64,000 bases of DNA from Carallia brachiata (GCA_021464245.1 JADCRB010000016.1:15160526-15224525); one strand, 5' to 3'; shown: positions 23,318-38,100, counted from the stretch's first letter. Program-made: numbers and translations. The notes: a model not told the origin generated them from the letters alone.

Positions 23318-23775
23318 GAGGATAACGTGTCTTTAAAATTGAACTGGTCATTTAATTAAAAAATTAATAATTTAAAATTTTATTATTTTAATTAGTTGAA
23401 TATATTTTTAAATTGATATTAAATAATAAATATATATTTATAAAATTAAATAAATAATTAAAAAATAATCTTTATAAATAGTGATTGAATATTAATTTTT
23501 TAATTTTAAAAATTAAATTGAAAGTTTTAATAAATTTAGAACTAAAATTAAAATTTTAATTAAATTTAGAATTTAAATTATAATTTGAATAAAATTTAAA
23601 ATTAAATTATAATTGTTAATATTTATTCGATCAGTTTGATTGATCTGGTTTTTATTAATTTTTGACCAATTTTGATCTATCCGAAAATTTACTATAACTT
23701 TGCTATGAATCAAACCGAAAATCTAACCAGTAACTGGTTAGTGGTTAAACTCGACTGATCTTGATTCAACAACCA
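23318..23775 (+). mobile_element. AACCGG-rich MITE, copy 3, decayed
   Basis: This has the same layout as the copies at 16411 and 22352. Its right end (reverse complement CCATGGTTGTTGAATCAAG) matches the family terminus, and the centre shares TTTAGAATTTAAATTATAAT-type sequence. Many CCGG steps have become CTGG, CCAG or TTGG, consistent with CpG decay. No target duplication survives. Confidence 0.55.
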
Positions 23776-25430
23776 TGGACTACATTATTTTGGAGCTCCT
23801 CTAAATGAAGGGGCCGGCCCTCCTCAAAAATAAGGAGCCGTGGTGCCGCTCCGACGAGAAAGGCGTGGCTGAGCCCTATACATGATGGTCCATGCTTTGC
23901 AATCGGAACACGTGTCAATTCCCCCGCTACTCCTGGGTCTGTTTTGTAGATCTTGACCCCTAGAGTTGTGACTTGTGAGCGGATACTTAAAGATGTTTGA
24001 AGATTTTTTGTGTCACTTGTCATATTAACATCCATTTATAAGAAAATATGTACATATTTTTTTTACTTTGTGATTGAAGACAAGTCACTCCGGAGGACAA
24101 TATAATCAGAGAATTGGAACATATGCAAAATCGATGCTTGGGCAACACATGCACTCGTTCGCAAGGAGGAAGGAACCACTCAACCTAATTGGAAAGTTTA
24201 TGCATGACGATCGGTCCTTAATGGTTAGTGCCAAGTGTAAACAAAGAGACAAACAGACATCACAACAAATACAAAAATATTATAAATACGAAAAAGTTGC
24301 ATGGTCATACAATTCGGTGGCCAGATATTGTCCAAATTCACATTTTATGTAACAAGCAGCATATTTTATGTAAAGATACTAATAAAGGTAATTTAAAAAA
24401 AATATTTTTTTTATTTTATTTTTTTAACTACAATTATACAAAATATGTATCTTACTGTACAAGCTGAATGTCCTCTACATACATTTGGCTATCAATGTGT
24501 AATCGTGTAATGTTTCCTAACAAATATTATGATAAATTCATAAATGCTGCAAATATAGGTCTATAAATATACAATTATAACTATTAATTATAGTTTTTAT
24601 GCCTTTTTATACATATAATCAAATTATAAATAAATAAAGGGAACCCACTTTTAAATCATATCAATTTTTCATGTTTCCGTAAGGAGATTGAAAGAAAGGA
24701 AAAAAGTTAATGGCTGAAAGAAAAGTTACCAAGAATTTTCGAAACTGAATAAGATAAAAATTATTTGTAATTATATAAATTTGTTGTATAACGAATAAAT
24801 AATTATTATTTTGTTTTAATTGCACTCATAATAATTACAGCTATACAATAAATTAAATAAATTATATTATAAAAAAAATTTTGATAGTTTTTTTTTTTTT
24901 TTTTTTTGCCTACGCAATGCAACCTTTGAAAGAAATAAATGATTTTAAGTGGGGAAAGAACAAAGAGTACAGGCTGGAAGTACGTGGTGGGTGGAGGTGG
25001 TGAGGGCCCGAGGGGAATGCATGGTTTGGCCTTGACCATTTAATGTGGAGTGGGTAGGATCACAAGTACTTAAAAAGACTTGGAGTTAGGAAGGGGATTT
25101 CCTTCGTACGTATAGGGGAATGGGAGAAAGAGAAAAAGAAAAGGACGCGTGGTTGCCGCTGTCACCTTCCTCAATGCACGAGCGCCCCAGAACTCGCTTG
25201 GCCACCATCCACTGTAACTTTGAATATGATGTGTATATATATACATAAACATATACAAAAATATTAACTAATAATATTTAGTCAATAATAAATAACATTA
25301 AATAATAATATTATTAAATAATTAAAATTTTAAAAAAATAAGATGTTAGATATTATTTAATAAATTATATAATTATTTTATTATTACATAAAAATAAATT
25401 ACTGATCTGTCTCTCGCATTCTACGCAAAC
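23776..25430. other. intergenic DNA, no gene seen
   Basis: Contains a short GC-rich patch (23790-23960) without a recognisable protein, then AT-rich DNA. The part at 25290-25400 belongs to the AT-rich dispersed family also seen at 7640 and 31240. The GC-rich block at 24960-25220 has no frame I can assign. Confidence 0.4.
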
Positions 25431-28350
25431 CCATATGGGGCATATGGCATATATATGTATGTTAATGTATCAAAAGATGCTCTTTGTCGGCTTCCCTCTC
25501 CTCCCAAAGTCTTTAACTCACGGTTGTGCTTGTTGTGGCCCCGTGGCCCGCTGTTTTGTTTTTGCCTCTAGCTCCTCGTTGACTATCTGCTTTTTTTTTG
25601 ACTTCCTCTTTCTCTCCTCTCGTTTCATAAACACAATGCTAATAGATTTTTTTAAAACATTAAAATAATTAATAATTAATCCGTTGGTGGAAATGAGAAT
25701 TGAAAGTTTATAAACAACATAAATAGATCCAAAAATACTTAATGCAGGTATATCAAGAAAGTAAGAGTTTAAACGTCCAACCTTTTTTAGAAACTGTAGA
25801 CTTTGTAGCAATTGAGCTAACTCAGCTCGGTATAATGCCAATGGTTTGATGCATGTAGTTTGTCCATTATATATAATAGACATTTATAATAATGCATTTT
25901 CGTTTGTAGCAACCAGAATTTGAAATATTAAATCTAAAATTAAGAATTTAGTCAACTCTGTTATTTGATTATTAATGGCGTAGTTTTCTTTGTCTAGCTT
26001 GGAAATTAGAATACGAATTATAAAACCGTGGGCATTTGATTATATAATTATGGAGAAGCACCATGAAACTTTGGTAACTAAATGGGTTGCCACCAATGCT
26101 CATCATTGTTTTATGGTACTAATCTTTTGGAAAGTTTTGTACGATTTGCATGCTTCATTGTTACATCAAACACCTTAGTCAACAAACATTTCGAGGACAG
26201 CTTTTGATGACTTCTAATAGAAATCGACCAACATACCCCATTTGGTTATATTAATGACAGCGACTTATGGCCGTTAGTTTTAAGGGAATTTAGTTTAGCT
26301 TCTGAGGAAACACTGTTGTTGTAAACCATCCTATTAATGAAATCTAATCTATTATAAAAGTAAGGTCAAAGCATCAAGCATTTTACCTTTTAAGGTTGCT
26401 CTTACAAGTTTACCTGTTTTTTTCATATAGGAAGTGAAAAGAGTCAAAGGACGTTTCAACCGTTTACTATGTTGGCTGTCCATTAAAAGTACTCCATTCC
26501 AACGAGCTTCATGTAACGTTGTCAACTTAATGAATTACAGCATCGATCCACATTGTTAAATTAATGACTATTAGATGCACATTTTCCGATCCTTATTATT
26601 AAGTGTAATTATGCAACGAATGATCAACAATGTGTAAATAATAGTCATCATGTTGCAAAGTTTAGATAAACATACATCTAATACATGTCAAATTGATCAC
26701 CTCCACGTAACTTTATTTTTATTGAATTCCAATATATTTTATCAAACTAATCAATCTATCTTATTGAACAAAGTTTGGTTTTTAATGTTAGATATAATTA
26801 AGTAAATAATTTCTTGGGATCGTTCTAGTTATAAAATAACTTGTATGTTATACGAAAAAAAAATATAATAACTTCGTACGTATGTCTCTCATGTAATGTT
26901 AAAAAAATAAATTATCTTTCTTTTTTATAAATTGGAAAAAGGGAACAAATCATAACAAAGTTTGATTTGCAACTCTAGCTCGAAGACATAGACTATATAG
27001 TTGTCTGATTGCAAGGTAGGATTTGGATGCAATGCCGAAATTAAGGAAAATGGGCCAAAAATCGAATGGATAATAACGACGATTCCAAAACTTTCTGCCA
27101 TATAACCCCTAACATGTAAAAATTTAATGATGGGAAATGTAACTTGACGATAATTAATCACCTAAAGTATTAGTTTGGTTAGCAATTTAGTAGTATTCCT
27201 TCCTCCTTGGTACGAGTTCTAGTTCCCGTACCACTACTTTCACTTCCAATGGGAGGGTTTCTTTGAGGCCCTATCAGATACTCTATGTAAATATTATAAG
27301 TTTAAAACTCGTTAACACGGTAATTGGGTATAGGAGAAGCCCAATTAATGCTAACAATGCTCAGATGATGAGTCAACCCTAGAAAGGTAGTTAACTAATG
27401 ATGTTAACTGATCGAAACTCAGCATAATCTCATAGGTGCAATAAACGACATACTCCCGGTACATCTTTCTATTTTCGATCCAAAGAAGAAATTGACGATA
27501 GATATTTATCATAAAAAACCGTTCACAAGTGATACAAAGCTTTCCCTATCATAATTTTTATTTTCTTCAGGATTTATAGATTTGCTTACTAAGTTGACTT
27601 CCTCATACTCATGTGATGATAAAGAATATCCTTGATACAAAAGAGCTTGAACTATACAAGTAAGGCAGGGCTAGGAATTAAAGGATAATAATCATGGGAT
27701 TTGATTTTCTTTCCAAGTGGATGGCGAGAAGAAAAGAAGACGACGACGACTTCAATGTTTTTGGAGATCTGTAGTTAGGAAGAATCTAGAATAATTAGAC
27801 ATCAAACTTAATTCATGGTATAAGAGACTGACAAGAAAAGATTTTCGTAAAACCCCTGATTAAATTTGGGATAATGGTTTTATTGTTGTTTTGCCTTTTA
27901 TGTTGTAATTTATTTTACAAATAGGGTCCTTTGGGGAGTCACTTAAATGTTGATTACAGGGAGAATTAGGACTATATCCATTCATATCCGAACCTTAACT
28001 TTAGCTATCAAGCTGATGTTATCTTTCCAACTGTTTCCACGAATCAATCTCGCATTAATCCAATGGAAAAAAAACCCATTTTTTTGCTTACATACGTGAT
28101 TACGTATGTGGAAATTAAGATGCATTGGAAGGCACATATGAGAGTAATATCCCCAAATTAATTGTGCACGATGTTATTGCTGCTGTCCTTTTCCGGCTGG
28201 TCCGGCCATTCTTTCTTGGAAACAAACAAACTCATAGCAAACTGTAATCGAATGGACCTACAATATTGGACAACAAACAAGTTCTTCGATAATGATAAAA
28301 TTTTGAACGCATCTAAACTCTTATGTCATTAATTACTCAAGCTAGCTCTG
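25431..28350. other. intergenic DNA, no gene seen
   Basis: No frame, splice pattern, RNA gene or terminal repeat was recognised. All open frames are short and have composition-driven residues. Confidence 0.45.
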
Positions 28351-28360
28351 TGACCATCAC

Positions 28361-28440
28361 TAGGAAGATAAAAGTCTCTCGTGGTGTAGAGGTTATGGAT
28401 TCAAATTTTGCTTTTATCAGAAAATTCTATATAAAAAATA
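28361..28440 (+). repeat. SINE-like remnant
   Basis: TCTCGTGGTGTAGAGGTTAT followed by GGATTCAAATTTTGC resembles a tRNA-derived head with a B-box-like phrase, then A/T-rich sequence. It is too short and changed to be a tRNA gene. Confidence 0.25.
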
Positions 28441-31400
28441 TGGAAATATAAAAATTACGTAACATACATAAAAATACTCATAAAGTTGATATACAAGATT
28501 TGAACTATTAAATCGAAAAAATATATATTGAATTTTTAAAAAAAAAAAGATAAATTATTTGATTAACTGCAAAACTTTTATGTGCCACAAAATGTGTGGC
28601 TACATTGTCTTTCCAAAAAAAAATATAAGGTGGATTCAGCCATTCGGGTGGATATATAGCTCTTGAGGTCATGGGGCTTGCTCCCGAATTGACTTTATAT
28701 TTGTGGGCTAAATTTAGTGAATTGATTCCTCTATAATTCCTTAATCCCAGCATAAATGGCTCGCATTCAATCAAGCCAAGAGGTAAATTAGTTGAAATAT
28801 GCGTAAACAAGCCCGAACACCACAGGCAGTGAAATCAAAAAATAATTATAATTATAATTATTTCTTATGCCACTAAGTACATTTGTGCTTGAAATCTTCA
28901 AAGACTAGCGAATGAAAAAAAATGAGCGAACAATATTCCAATATCAAAGGCTCAGACATATTTTCAAGATATTTTTTCAAGTATACTCGAAGTCAGACAA
29001 AAAAATATTTTTTTGTGTGTAACTATATGGGTAAATCATATAAATATATTTGATGTCCAACAAGTTATGTCATATAAAAGTTATGTGCCTGAGACCTTCA
29101 ACCCTGGAGACGACTTCTGCACTAATTAAATTCTTTATATTTTTAACAAGAATTAAGAAATGAGAATGGTGGAGTTATAAGCAATCAGATCGATGAAGAA
29201 CGTGTTAATTATGCGAAGCAATATTTGCCTGGTCTTTATGGACAAGATGTACAAATGCTACAAAGGGAATCAGCGGGTATAGTATAGTAGTCAAAAATTT
29301 TAAAACTTGAGATAAAATCTAAATCCAAACTCTAAACTTTATTAATAATTAAATCTTCCTTTCCGACTCCTAGGCACCGGAAAGATGAAAAGAAATGGCC
29401 ACAGGGCTTTGTGGTGTAAATTTACTCTTTCAATATTGAATTAATTCCAGATTTATCAAAATAATATGTTTACAAGTTTACATCAAGGAGCTAATAACGG
29501 TGACAATTTTTATATACAACACAATTTGTTTGTTATGCATACCGATCGCACTGACCTTTACAGTAGAAGACAAGAATTGTGTTCGGAATGTAAATCCTCA
29601 AGGTCCGAAATAATAACATCGATCAAATATTTTGAACCATTTTTTGGAGTTAATTAGTGACTAATTGAAAATTCTTTCTTAGAACAAACCGTTAAACAAT
29701 TGATTGAATTCCAAGACCACGACCTTTTGAAGGTCCCAAGCAACGTAGTCTCGCCACCCTTGAACGCGACCACATGTAGGCTTATCAAAGTTAAACAACA
29801 TATTGAGTTCACGGGCTGTTAGAATAACATGGTTTGAAATTCCAGCCTAGGCAGTATGTCTTAACTACATAAATAAAGATTCAATCTCTCATTCATATTC
29901 TTATTTTTATTATTAATTGTTAGACTACCAACTCTAAAGGACAAAAAAGAAAAAGAAAAAGAAAAATATGCTTTCATGTCATTAATTGATTAGGGAGACC
30001 AATTAATTAAAAGAATTGATTCTGTTTAAAAGAGCTTAATATAAGTCTGCTGGGGGTTGGGGGGGTGTTTGGCCATGAGTTTAATAGTCAACTTTGGTTT
30101 TTGCCAGACGACAACTAACAGAAACTTGTCATCTATAGAAAATGTCAAATAAAAAAAAACTTAATTTTGTGGGTTTCATTGACACGGTTTAGTTGGGATT
30201 TTCCCAAATGCAGATTCTTTAGAGAAAAAAAAAAAAGTGTTCTTATAATTTGGGTTGGATTATATAACATCTGATGAATGGAGCTACACCTTAAAGATTG
30301 AATTTTAGTGAAATTGGTTTTGTTATACTTTCTTTCTCAACTTATTGTTCATAATTATGTTTTAATGTGACTTTTTCATGAACTATTGCATATCCAATTC
30401 TTCTAAGAACTCTTGTAACCCAATTTTTCTTTAAAAAAATATATTTTCCTTGTAATAATATATATTTGTCTTATTGAATCTAGGGAATAATTTTTTTTTA
30501 TAAGTAAGATCTAAGATTCGAATTTTTAATCAACTCTAAACTTCAAGTTTGGTGGCCACTATGCATACTTCCACATTTAATGACTTTGAGAAAGCAGGTT
30601 CGTGGAACATTGATGGTGGGAGAGATTAAAGTCTAGAGGCCATGACAGCTTTAACAATGGTGACCAAATCATTTTTTAAGGGCTTAAGCCATATATTAAT
30701 TAATCGAAGTCTACTCCTTTAATTAAACAAATGAAACCCATCAACATCTACACTCATATAAAAACATATCTTAACCCACCAAATTCAACCCCCCTTCCCC
30801 CCCATGTGACAGGCACACATTGCCTCGAATCTAATTTTGGTCAGCACGTTTCTGCTTTTCCCCATGTCCCTTTCTTCCAAGTTCTTGTTTCCCCTCGTCT
30901 CCGCTAATTACCCTCCAGGGAGGACCATAATTGGCCAGCTAATAATCAATTATTAGGTCTGTAGACTGCAAATTGATAATTAATTATTAGTTAATTAGGA
31001 TTCATATTATATTATGGGCTTAAGCAAATGACAAAAGCCAGGCGTCCACTTCTTCAATGGGTATCATTTATCAATGTGGAATCTTATTTGTTTTATATAC
31101 CTTCACTTGCTCGATCCAATGTTATAACTTGGCTATTTGGCAGCATTTAGTACTCATTTTCCTTATAAAGCAAGACTTAACAACCCTTAGAGGAACTTAC
31201 ATGTAGTACAAAACCATAAAAGATGTTTTGGGAAGGAAGATATTAAGTAGTAATATTTAAGTAGCAATATAGTAGAAACAAAGTAATATAAATAATTTGA
31301 TGATTAAAAATTTTTAAAAAAAAAATAAATAAACTGTTAGATGACATTGAATGAATTTACTAATTTGTTGTAATATAAAGTTAAGCTGTATAGTGAAGTT

Positions 31401-34400
31401 CTTTTAAAAATAGTTTTCATGAGACATTTAATTGGAGGGATTATTTTGTGTCTCTCTTATAAAAGTGTCTCTCCTATGAAAATGTGTATTAACACATCTT
31501 ATAGAAATAAATTGGACGGGAGTCACTGTTTTTATGTGTTATTTTTTCTAGCAGTTTAATGACTTCCATTTGTTTTGTATTCCAAGTACCATTGAAATAT
31601 TATCACCTAATTCAAACATCTCCCAAAAAAATAAAAATAATAAAATAATAAACAAAATGGGCTATAAAGAGGTTTTTTTTTTTTTTTTTCTCAATGAGAG
31701 GTGCAATAATGAAGTTGATTTGCATGCATCCCAACAAGTGTATTGCTTAGCAAGCTTGTTGCCCAAAAGTGAAACTGCCTAAGTTGTATTGTCTACATAA
31801 ACTGCTTTGTTAAAGCAACAGTCTCATGTAGACAACATTACATTATTTTCACTCAAGCGAGTTGGAAATTGAGCTTGTTAATTTATAAGACAAGAAGTTA
31901 AACCACGACACCAAAAAGATGATACAATTAAATTATGGCACTTACGACTGTGATTGCACAGCAAACAACATCTTATTGAGACATTAACCGATGACTTTGA
32001 GATAAAGCATTGCTTTTGTTTATTTTCTTAAATTTGTTACAGCTATTTATATTCCTTGTCACATCCTAAAGCACTTGCGTCTTAATTTTGTTATTTATCC
32101 TGTGGACAAGCCTAAAAGATCATGATGCTAAACGTCATAATTTATAATGGGGTACAATCAACAGGAAAAACAACGATTAACGAAAGATTGATATCAAATG
32201 GTGGAATATGGGACATAGCTATATTTCTTTTTTTTTTTTTTTGTGCTTGAAGCAAGATTTATTTTTGTTAGTGTCACGAATGCTGGACTATTTATGTTAA
32301 TTATTAGTTAGAAAATAATCTCCCTCCAATCTTTTTGGAGTAGAGGATGAATAAAGTAACAAACACCCATATTCTATTATCTACTAAATACCTCTTTTTG
32401 CGAATGATTAGCATATGGTAGCTTAATTAATGGCCCAAGTTTAGTCAGCGAAATAAAGAATGTTTCTTCTGGCAACCATTATCTAAAAATTAATTCCTTT
32501 CAGATGAAATATATTTTGTTGAGTATGGACGTCATATCTAGCAGTTACTGAGTTACCGATATGCTAATCAAAAAAATCACTCACAAGATCCAATTTTGTC
32601 AAGGGCCAAAGACACAGGAGCGTAAGTCCACGAAAGAAAGATTGAAAGGCGAGAAGATAACTGATTTTCTTTTTTCTTTTGTTTTTTTTCCGTTACAAAG
32701 AAGGTCAAAAGCTTATGCAGGGAGAATATAATCATAAACACTCGAATACAAAGAATAAAAAATTTCAATAGAGTGTCTTAACTAATCTAATCGTACTATA
32801 AACATGAGACATAATTGAAATGTTATTGAACAATATATAAATTTCTGAAAGTGTTGATATCATGGGCTAGTGGGTGAGGCCCGGTGTCAATAATGTGAAC
32901 CCAACAAAATTGCCCCAGGCCGCCTAGAGTTAGGCACAGACATGGCACCAAACTGTACATATGGGCCTGGCCTAGAAAACACTTGGGCTGTTAATACACA
33001 AATGGAAAAATAGACTTTGGGCAAGTAATCAGACAAAACAGTAACAACGGACCCAAACAATTTGTGGGCTTAGTATATTTGGACAAGAATCATAAGATAC
33101 AGATGAATGTAGATAAATATGAAAAAACCCTACTCTCTGGCAGGCACTTGAATTTGTTATAGCTTGCAGCTTGGTTGTATAATTAGCGTTTTAGACAGAT
33201 TGGGCTTTGTAAAAAGGGTAAAAGGAAAAAGACAGATTGGGCTTTTGATTGAGTGGCATATAGGCTGTGGAAGCATAGGGAAAGCATTAGAGCCCAGCAA
33301 AGTCCAATTCAGGCCATTCAACCTTAAACCTAACATCAAAAAAAACTAACGACATCAAAAACAAAAAAAATAACGACATCAAAGGCCTATCATGGACCTG
33401 GCATGAGCTCATTCTTATCTAGGATATCAATAATAGTACTTTCTTTTCTTCCCTTTACAAGCTTTCCAGTTATTTGCCCAAGAATTATGTTTTTTTTTTC
33501 TCTTTTTTTTTAAGAAAGGCAGCAATAATTGACATAATTAGAAGCAGTGATTTTCAATTAAAAGATCTAAACTTCGAACCTTGAATTCTTCTGTTATCAT
33601 TTCCTATTCTCAATTGTTGAGCTATCAACTCCAGAGAAAAAAAAAATCATGTTTTTTTCCCTCTTCAAGTAAGATGGTGTTGCACAGTAAAAATATCACT
33701 CTATTTTTTAATAAATTAAACAATCCTCTTCCAGTGAGTTAAATCCAAAACTTCTAAGATCGTTTTTACACCAAAAATATCAAGCAATCAAGAGCACGAT
33801 CTTCAGAAACTTATTACACTAGGCTCTAGGCTTGTTTTCTGATGAATACAAGGCTAAAAAACCAATTAAAAAAAAAAAAAAAGGAGGAAAGACGAAATAA
33901 CCAAATTCAATTTTCTTTTCTTGTCTTTACAGTTTGATATTGTCTTCCCTCTTTCCATGCATTTAAAGCTTAAACTGAAATCTGAACCTTGAAACCTCTT
34001 CACCGCCACAACCTTGAAACCTCTTGACAGCCACAGGGTGGAATTTGAACGAGCAAAGCAAAGGTATTGAGGCATTAGGTAGATAGTCACTATCTACACT
34101 TAAAATGTTGTTGCTCAAAAATTCAAATTGTGGCCTTTTGTGGCCATACTAGGTAGGCTCATCAATTGCGTCACGCCAAACGTCATTTCTTTCATTGGTT
34201 TGTCACTGTTTTTTTTTTTTTTTTAATTTCTTTCCTCCTCCGGCAAGGCAAGCTTTGACCCAGTTGTCCCCTTCGCTCATTTATACTCTTTATAGGCAGG
34301 CAAAGCATGAGTGTGCAATGCTACAAAGACCGGAAAGCGTTTTCCCCACGCTAGTGGCTTGATAATGCCACTCCTAAAATGATATTATATATATATAAAA

Positions 34401-34990
34401 ATTATCATACAGCTGCATAGCTGCATAATTTATGATAGGTGTAATACATACAGTTAATTTAATAATTTATTTATTTATTTTTTTAATTTAATATATTTTT
34501 TATAATTTAATGATTCAAATCTTTATATACCAACTTTATACTTACAAGTTACATGACTACTTAGTTTATATATATCACATCTTTGGACCATTTTGGCAGG
34601 CTTCAAAAAAGATTGGTCGGGTACTTAAGTATAGTGTTCCAGACTTTTTAATTTTTGTGTATTCTTTTTTTAATAAAAATTAGGATTTAAATTTTAAACT
34701 TAAAGAAATAAAACCTCTATGAATTATTGTACACATATCTATACCTACCAATACCATTCTCACAGAAAAATCAGCAAGAGCATGCAAAGGATTGCACAAT
34801 TCTATAACCAACTCCAATAAGCGAATAGCTGGTGAACACATACTTCAGTTGATCAAACCGCGTAATTGATGGAGTAATGATCTATGTATGTTTTTTGTTC
34901 AACTATTGAACCACTATTTCTATTTCTTGCATAATGATTCTGATGCTTGGTTTTCTTTCTTTTTAGTCAATTACCCAAGTTTGATTACTA
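28441..34990. other. intergenic DNA, no gene seen
   Basis: AT-rich throughout. 31240-31405 is a member of the AT-rich dispersed family. 32860-33310 is rich in GGGCC/GGGCT words. Frames at 28508-28810 and 33866-34090 (minus) show no domain. Confidence 0.45.
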
Positions 34991-34999
34991 GTAGAATTA

Positions 35000-35190
35000 G
35001 TGGTATGATTATTAATAAGTTGTAACTCAATTAATACTGTAATTATCTTTAAATATGAAAGTCTAAGTTCGAGTTCTAATCAAAACTAATAAACTAACTA
35101 AAAAATTAATACTGTAATTATCTTTAAATATGAAAGTCTAAGTTCGAGTCCTAATTAAAACTAATAAACTAACTAAAAAAAAAATCGACG
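35000..35190 (+). repeat. SINE-like element with a 75-bp tandem duplication
   Basis: An A-box-like GTTGTAACTCAATTAAT is followed by a B-box-like AAGTTCGAGTTCTAAT and an A-rich tail. A 75-bp unit holding the B box is repeated directly (35030-35104 and 35105-35179) with only a few differences, for example GTTCTAATC in one copy and GTCCTAATT in the other. A tRNA-derived SINE that suffered a local duplication is the simplest reading. Confidence 0.5.
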
Positions 35191-38100
35191 GCATGGTTTT
35201 AGCCAATTCATGAAAGCATTATCATAGTGGATCACAATCACATATTCAAAATAAGTTGTCACATCATTTCTAATTTTCTCATGTTGAATTCTCAAAAGAA
35301 TCATTAGTAATTAATAATTTGGTCATTAATTAGGACCAAGCATCATCACTACTTTGCAGTAACATTGTAATTAAACACTTTGATAGGTTATTCGAGGTCA
35401 AATTGAGTAAGAAAAAAAAAGACTACTTTCAAATTTGTGCATTGAATTCCAAGTGCATAAAATTATTAACAAAAAGGAAAGTCCGCATTTTTCTTCCTTT
35501 CTAATTGTTTGACCCAACAATGTTTAGCTAGCTAGCAATAAAAGGAACGGGCTTGTCAATTCCCGACAATAATATAGGAATAAATTTGTGAGGTTATAGG
35601 TTTAGGGGCGCCCCTTGTTAACAAAAATTAAGGTCAAAACTCGAGCAAAATTTTGTTGAACGATTGACAAATTCTTGCAAAACTTGGATAGAGATCGACG
35701 AACAACTTTGGTGTGTCGTTTTCGTGCTAGACATATAAGATAGGAAATTTCCCCCTTTCTGATTACTGACGTAGGAAGCTACCAATTTTGTCAATGAAAT
35801 TGGTGGCATCTAGGGAAATAACGATAGGGAAATTAATGGGAACTTGAGTGAAATAAGAGCCAGGCCAAGGAATTAACTCTTTTGGATGAACCTGTTCTTG
35901 CAAAGTCTTCAAAAAATATTCATCTTTTGTCAATAGCATTAAGCTAGGGGTGGGGATCTATAGAACATATGGAATTTAAAGTCTCAGAAGAGTAGGAAGA
36001 GGTGTATGCCTTTTATTAAGAAGACTAGATTTAAATCTCAGTTCCTTCTTTTACTATCCTCCTACTTAATGATGTGTTATTATCTCTACAATAGACTAAA
36101 AAGAAAAAATTAAAATTCGATGGCCAATTCAAATTATAGGGACAAATTGTCTAAAAGAAATTTCCTTTTTCGTCTATAGTACATATAGCCAGTAAGTAAA
36201 GTTGCACCTGCTCACTATGCAAAATTGGCCCTTGTTGATTCAGTGTTGGTAGGCCTCTTTAGATGTTCTTTTTCTTTTTCCTTCTTTTTGGTTCATTAGT
36301 AATATACATTTTTTTTTTTTTGGGATATAAACTTAATCACTGACACTAAGAAATTTGTAACTCTACTACCAGACCACCGTGGCTCTCTTGGCATTCTTTG
36401 AAGTCATTGTCGTGTGTTTTTGTACCTTTCAGCAGCAATTTTCCTCCTGTTACTGACTAATGTGCTAATTAATTAACTGATAATAACCATCCATTGAAAC
36501 CCCTCTGTCTATTTAATTAAAGTATATTCATATGGCAGCCACTTTTTTTCTTTTTTGTTTAATCATTAAGAGATATATTGAACTATAAGTTACACAATAA
36601 AAATATCTTTCTCTTTCTATAAGTCCAATGTCCTCCATTCTCAAGATTAGAACTAAAGATCTACCGTGAGGGACATGGTAGCCACTATTCTACTTAAGGA
36701 TGTCGTAAACATCAAACTGATGGATGCCGCATTGATTATTATAAACAAAATGGCATACTCAAAAGGGCTACCGAGGTAGTTATGACTTGATGTTTGCTTA
36801 ATCTATAATCAAAACGTAAGATAATTTCATTGGCGGGAAGTGAGCAAATTTTAAAAGGCAAATGTTCATGACTTCTGCAAGTTCAAGAAATACTAATTGC
36901 AAATGCAAATGCTTTTCAAATTTGATTAAGTTTGAGAAACAATTGTCACCATCTTGTGGACTTCTTTACAAACTTCAAATTAAAGGAAACACGAACTATA
37001 AGGTTAGGTTTGGTGCATGTTTAAATTTGGAAGTCTTTAGATTAAATTTTTAAGATATTAAGAGGGGCAAACTTAAATCGGATGTATAAACCGAAAGGGA
37101 GCTAAAAGGGCCTACAATGTCCACACTCTTCCACTATCACTAAAATAGTTGAAACCACTAACATTGTAGTCTAATGATAACGAGGGTTCGTTTGTTTCGT
37201 ACAATGTTATGAATTTAACTCCTCTTTATGGCTTTTAGTAGAGATAACTGTATTTGTTAGGTATACTACAGTTATGACAGTAGTTAGATTCTCTTATTAG
37301 ATCTGTATAGTTTGTTCTTATAGTAATTTAGTTTATGTTTTAGTTTTAATCTATTATGTGGTGTAAAGGCAAAATTCTTCCCCTTGGACTTTGGGGTATT
37401 ATCTTTGTTTATTCATTTTTTAGTACCAAAAAAAAAATTTTGGAGCCGACAGCTCATTCTCTGGATTTCACTTCACACTGCAACATTTCCTCGTGGTTTT
37501 TAGTTTTGTGCCACAACGTTTTCCTACCCTTCGACAACCCTTTTCCCCAGCTGGCTGCTTGAAATATCGCAACTGCCGAATCGCCAATGTCCTCTAATTG
37601 TACATTTTAATGTTTAAAGCACGAGAGGCCAATGCATATTCTTGATGTAGCTGGTCATCTACACTGATTACGACGTTCGAGTTCACATTAATCGACTCCT
37701 TCTGTTTTTGATATTTAAGGTTAGAGAATATTCCACGTCGAGTCGGATATTAATTAAATTTACTTTCTTAATCTAGTGACAACGTATTGTCCTTCAACCT
37801 TATTCTTACAAAAACTTTTTAAAAAGAAAAGAATATTAGAATGACTAATCAAAACATGATTCTCTCTCTTTTTCCCTTGTTTTGGTACATTAATAAATAT
37901 GTTGGGCCGTTAACTACAGATGATAATTACTCTCTATATTGCCATAAATACTCTATCATTTTAGAATTACAATCCAAAATCTTTAAAACGAAAGTTTTAA
38001 GTTTTAATTTTTTTTTCTTGCTTTTGCCTAAAGGAAAGGAGATAGAAGTGAATATAAAATCTAACTGTCCATATTATATATTATGGCTGGGTTTAAGCCA

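Noticed and set aside
27400..27780. possible decayed polyprotein piece
   Set aside because: Phrases such as CCAAAGAAGAAATTGACGAT looked protein-like, but no frame stays open and no family motif could be found.
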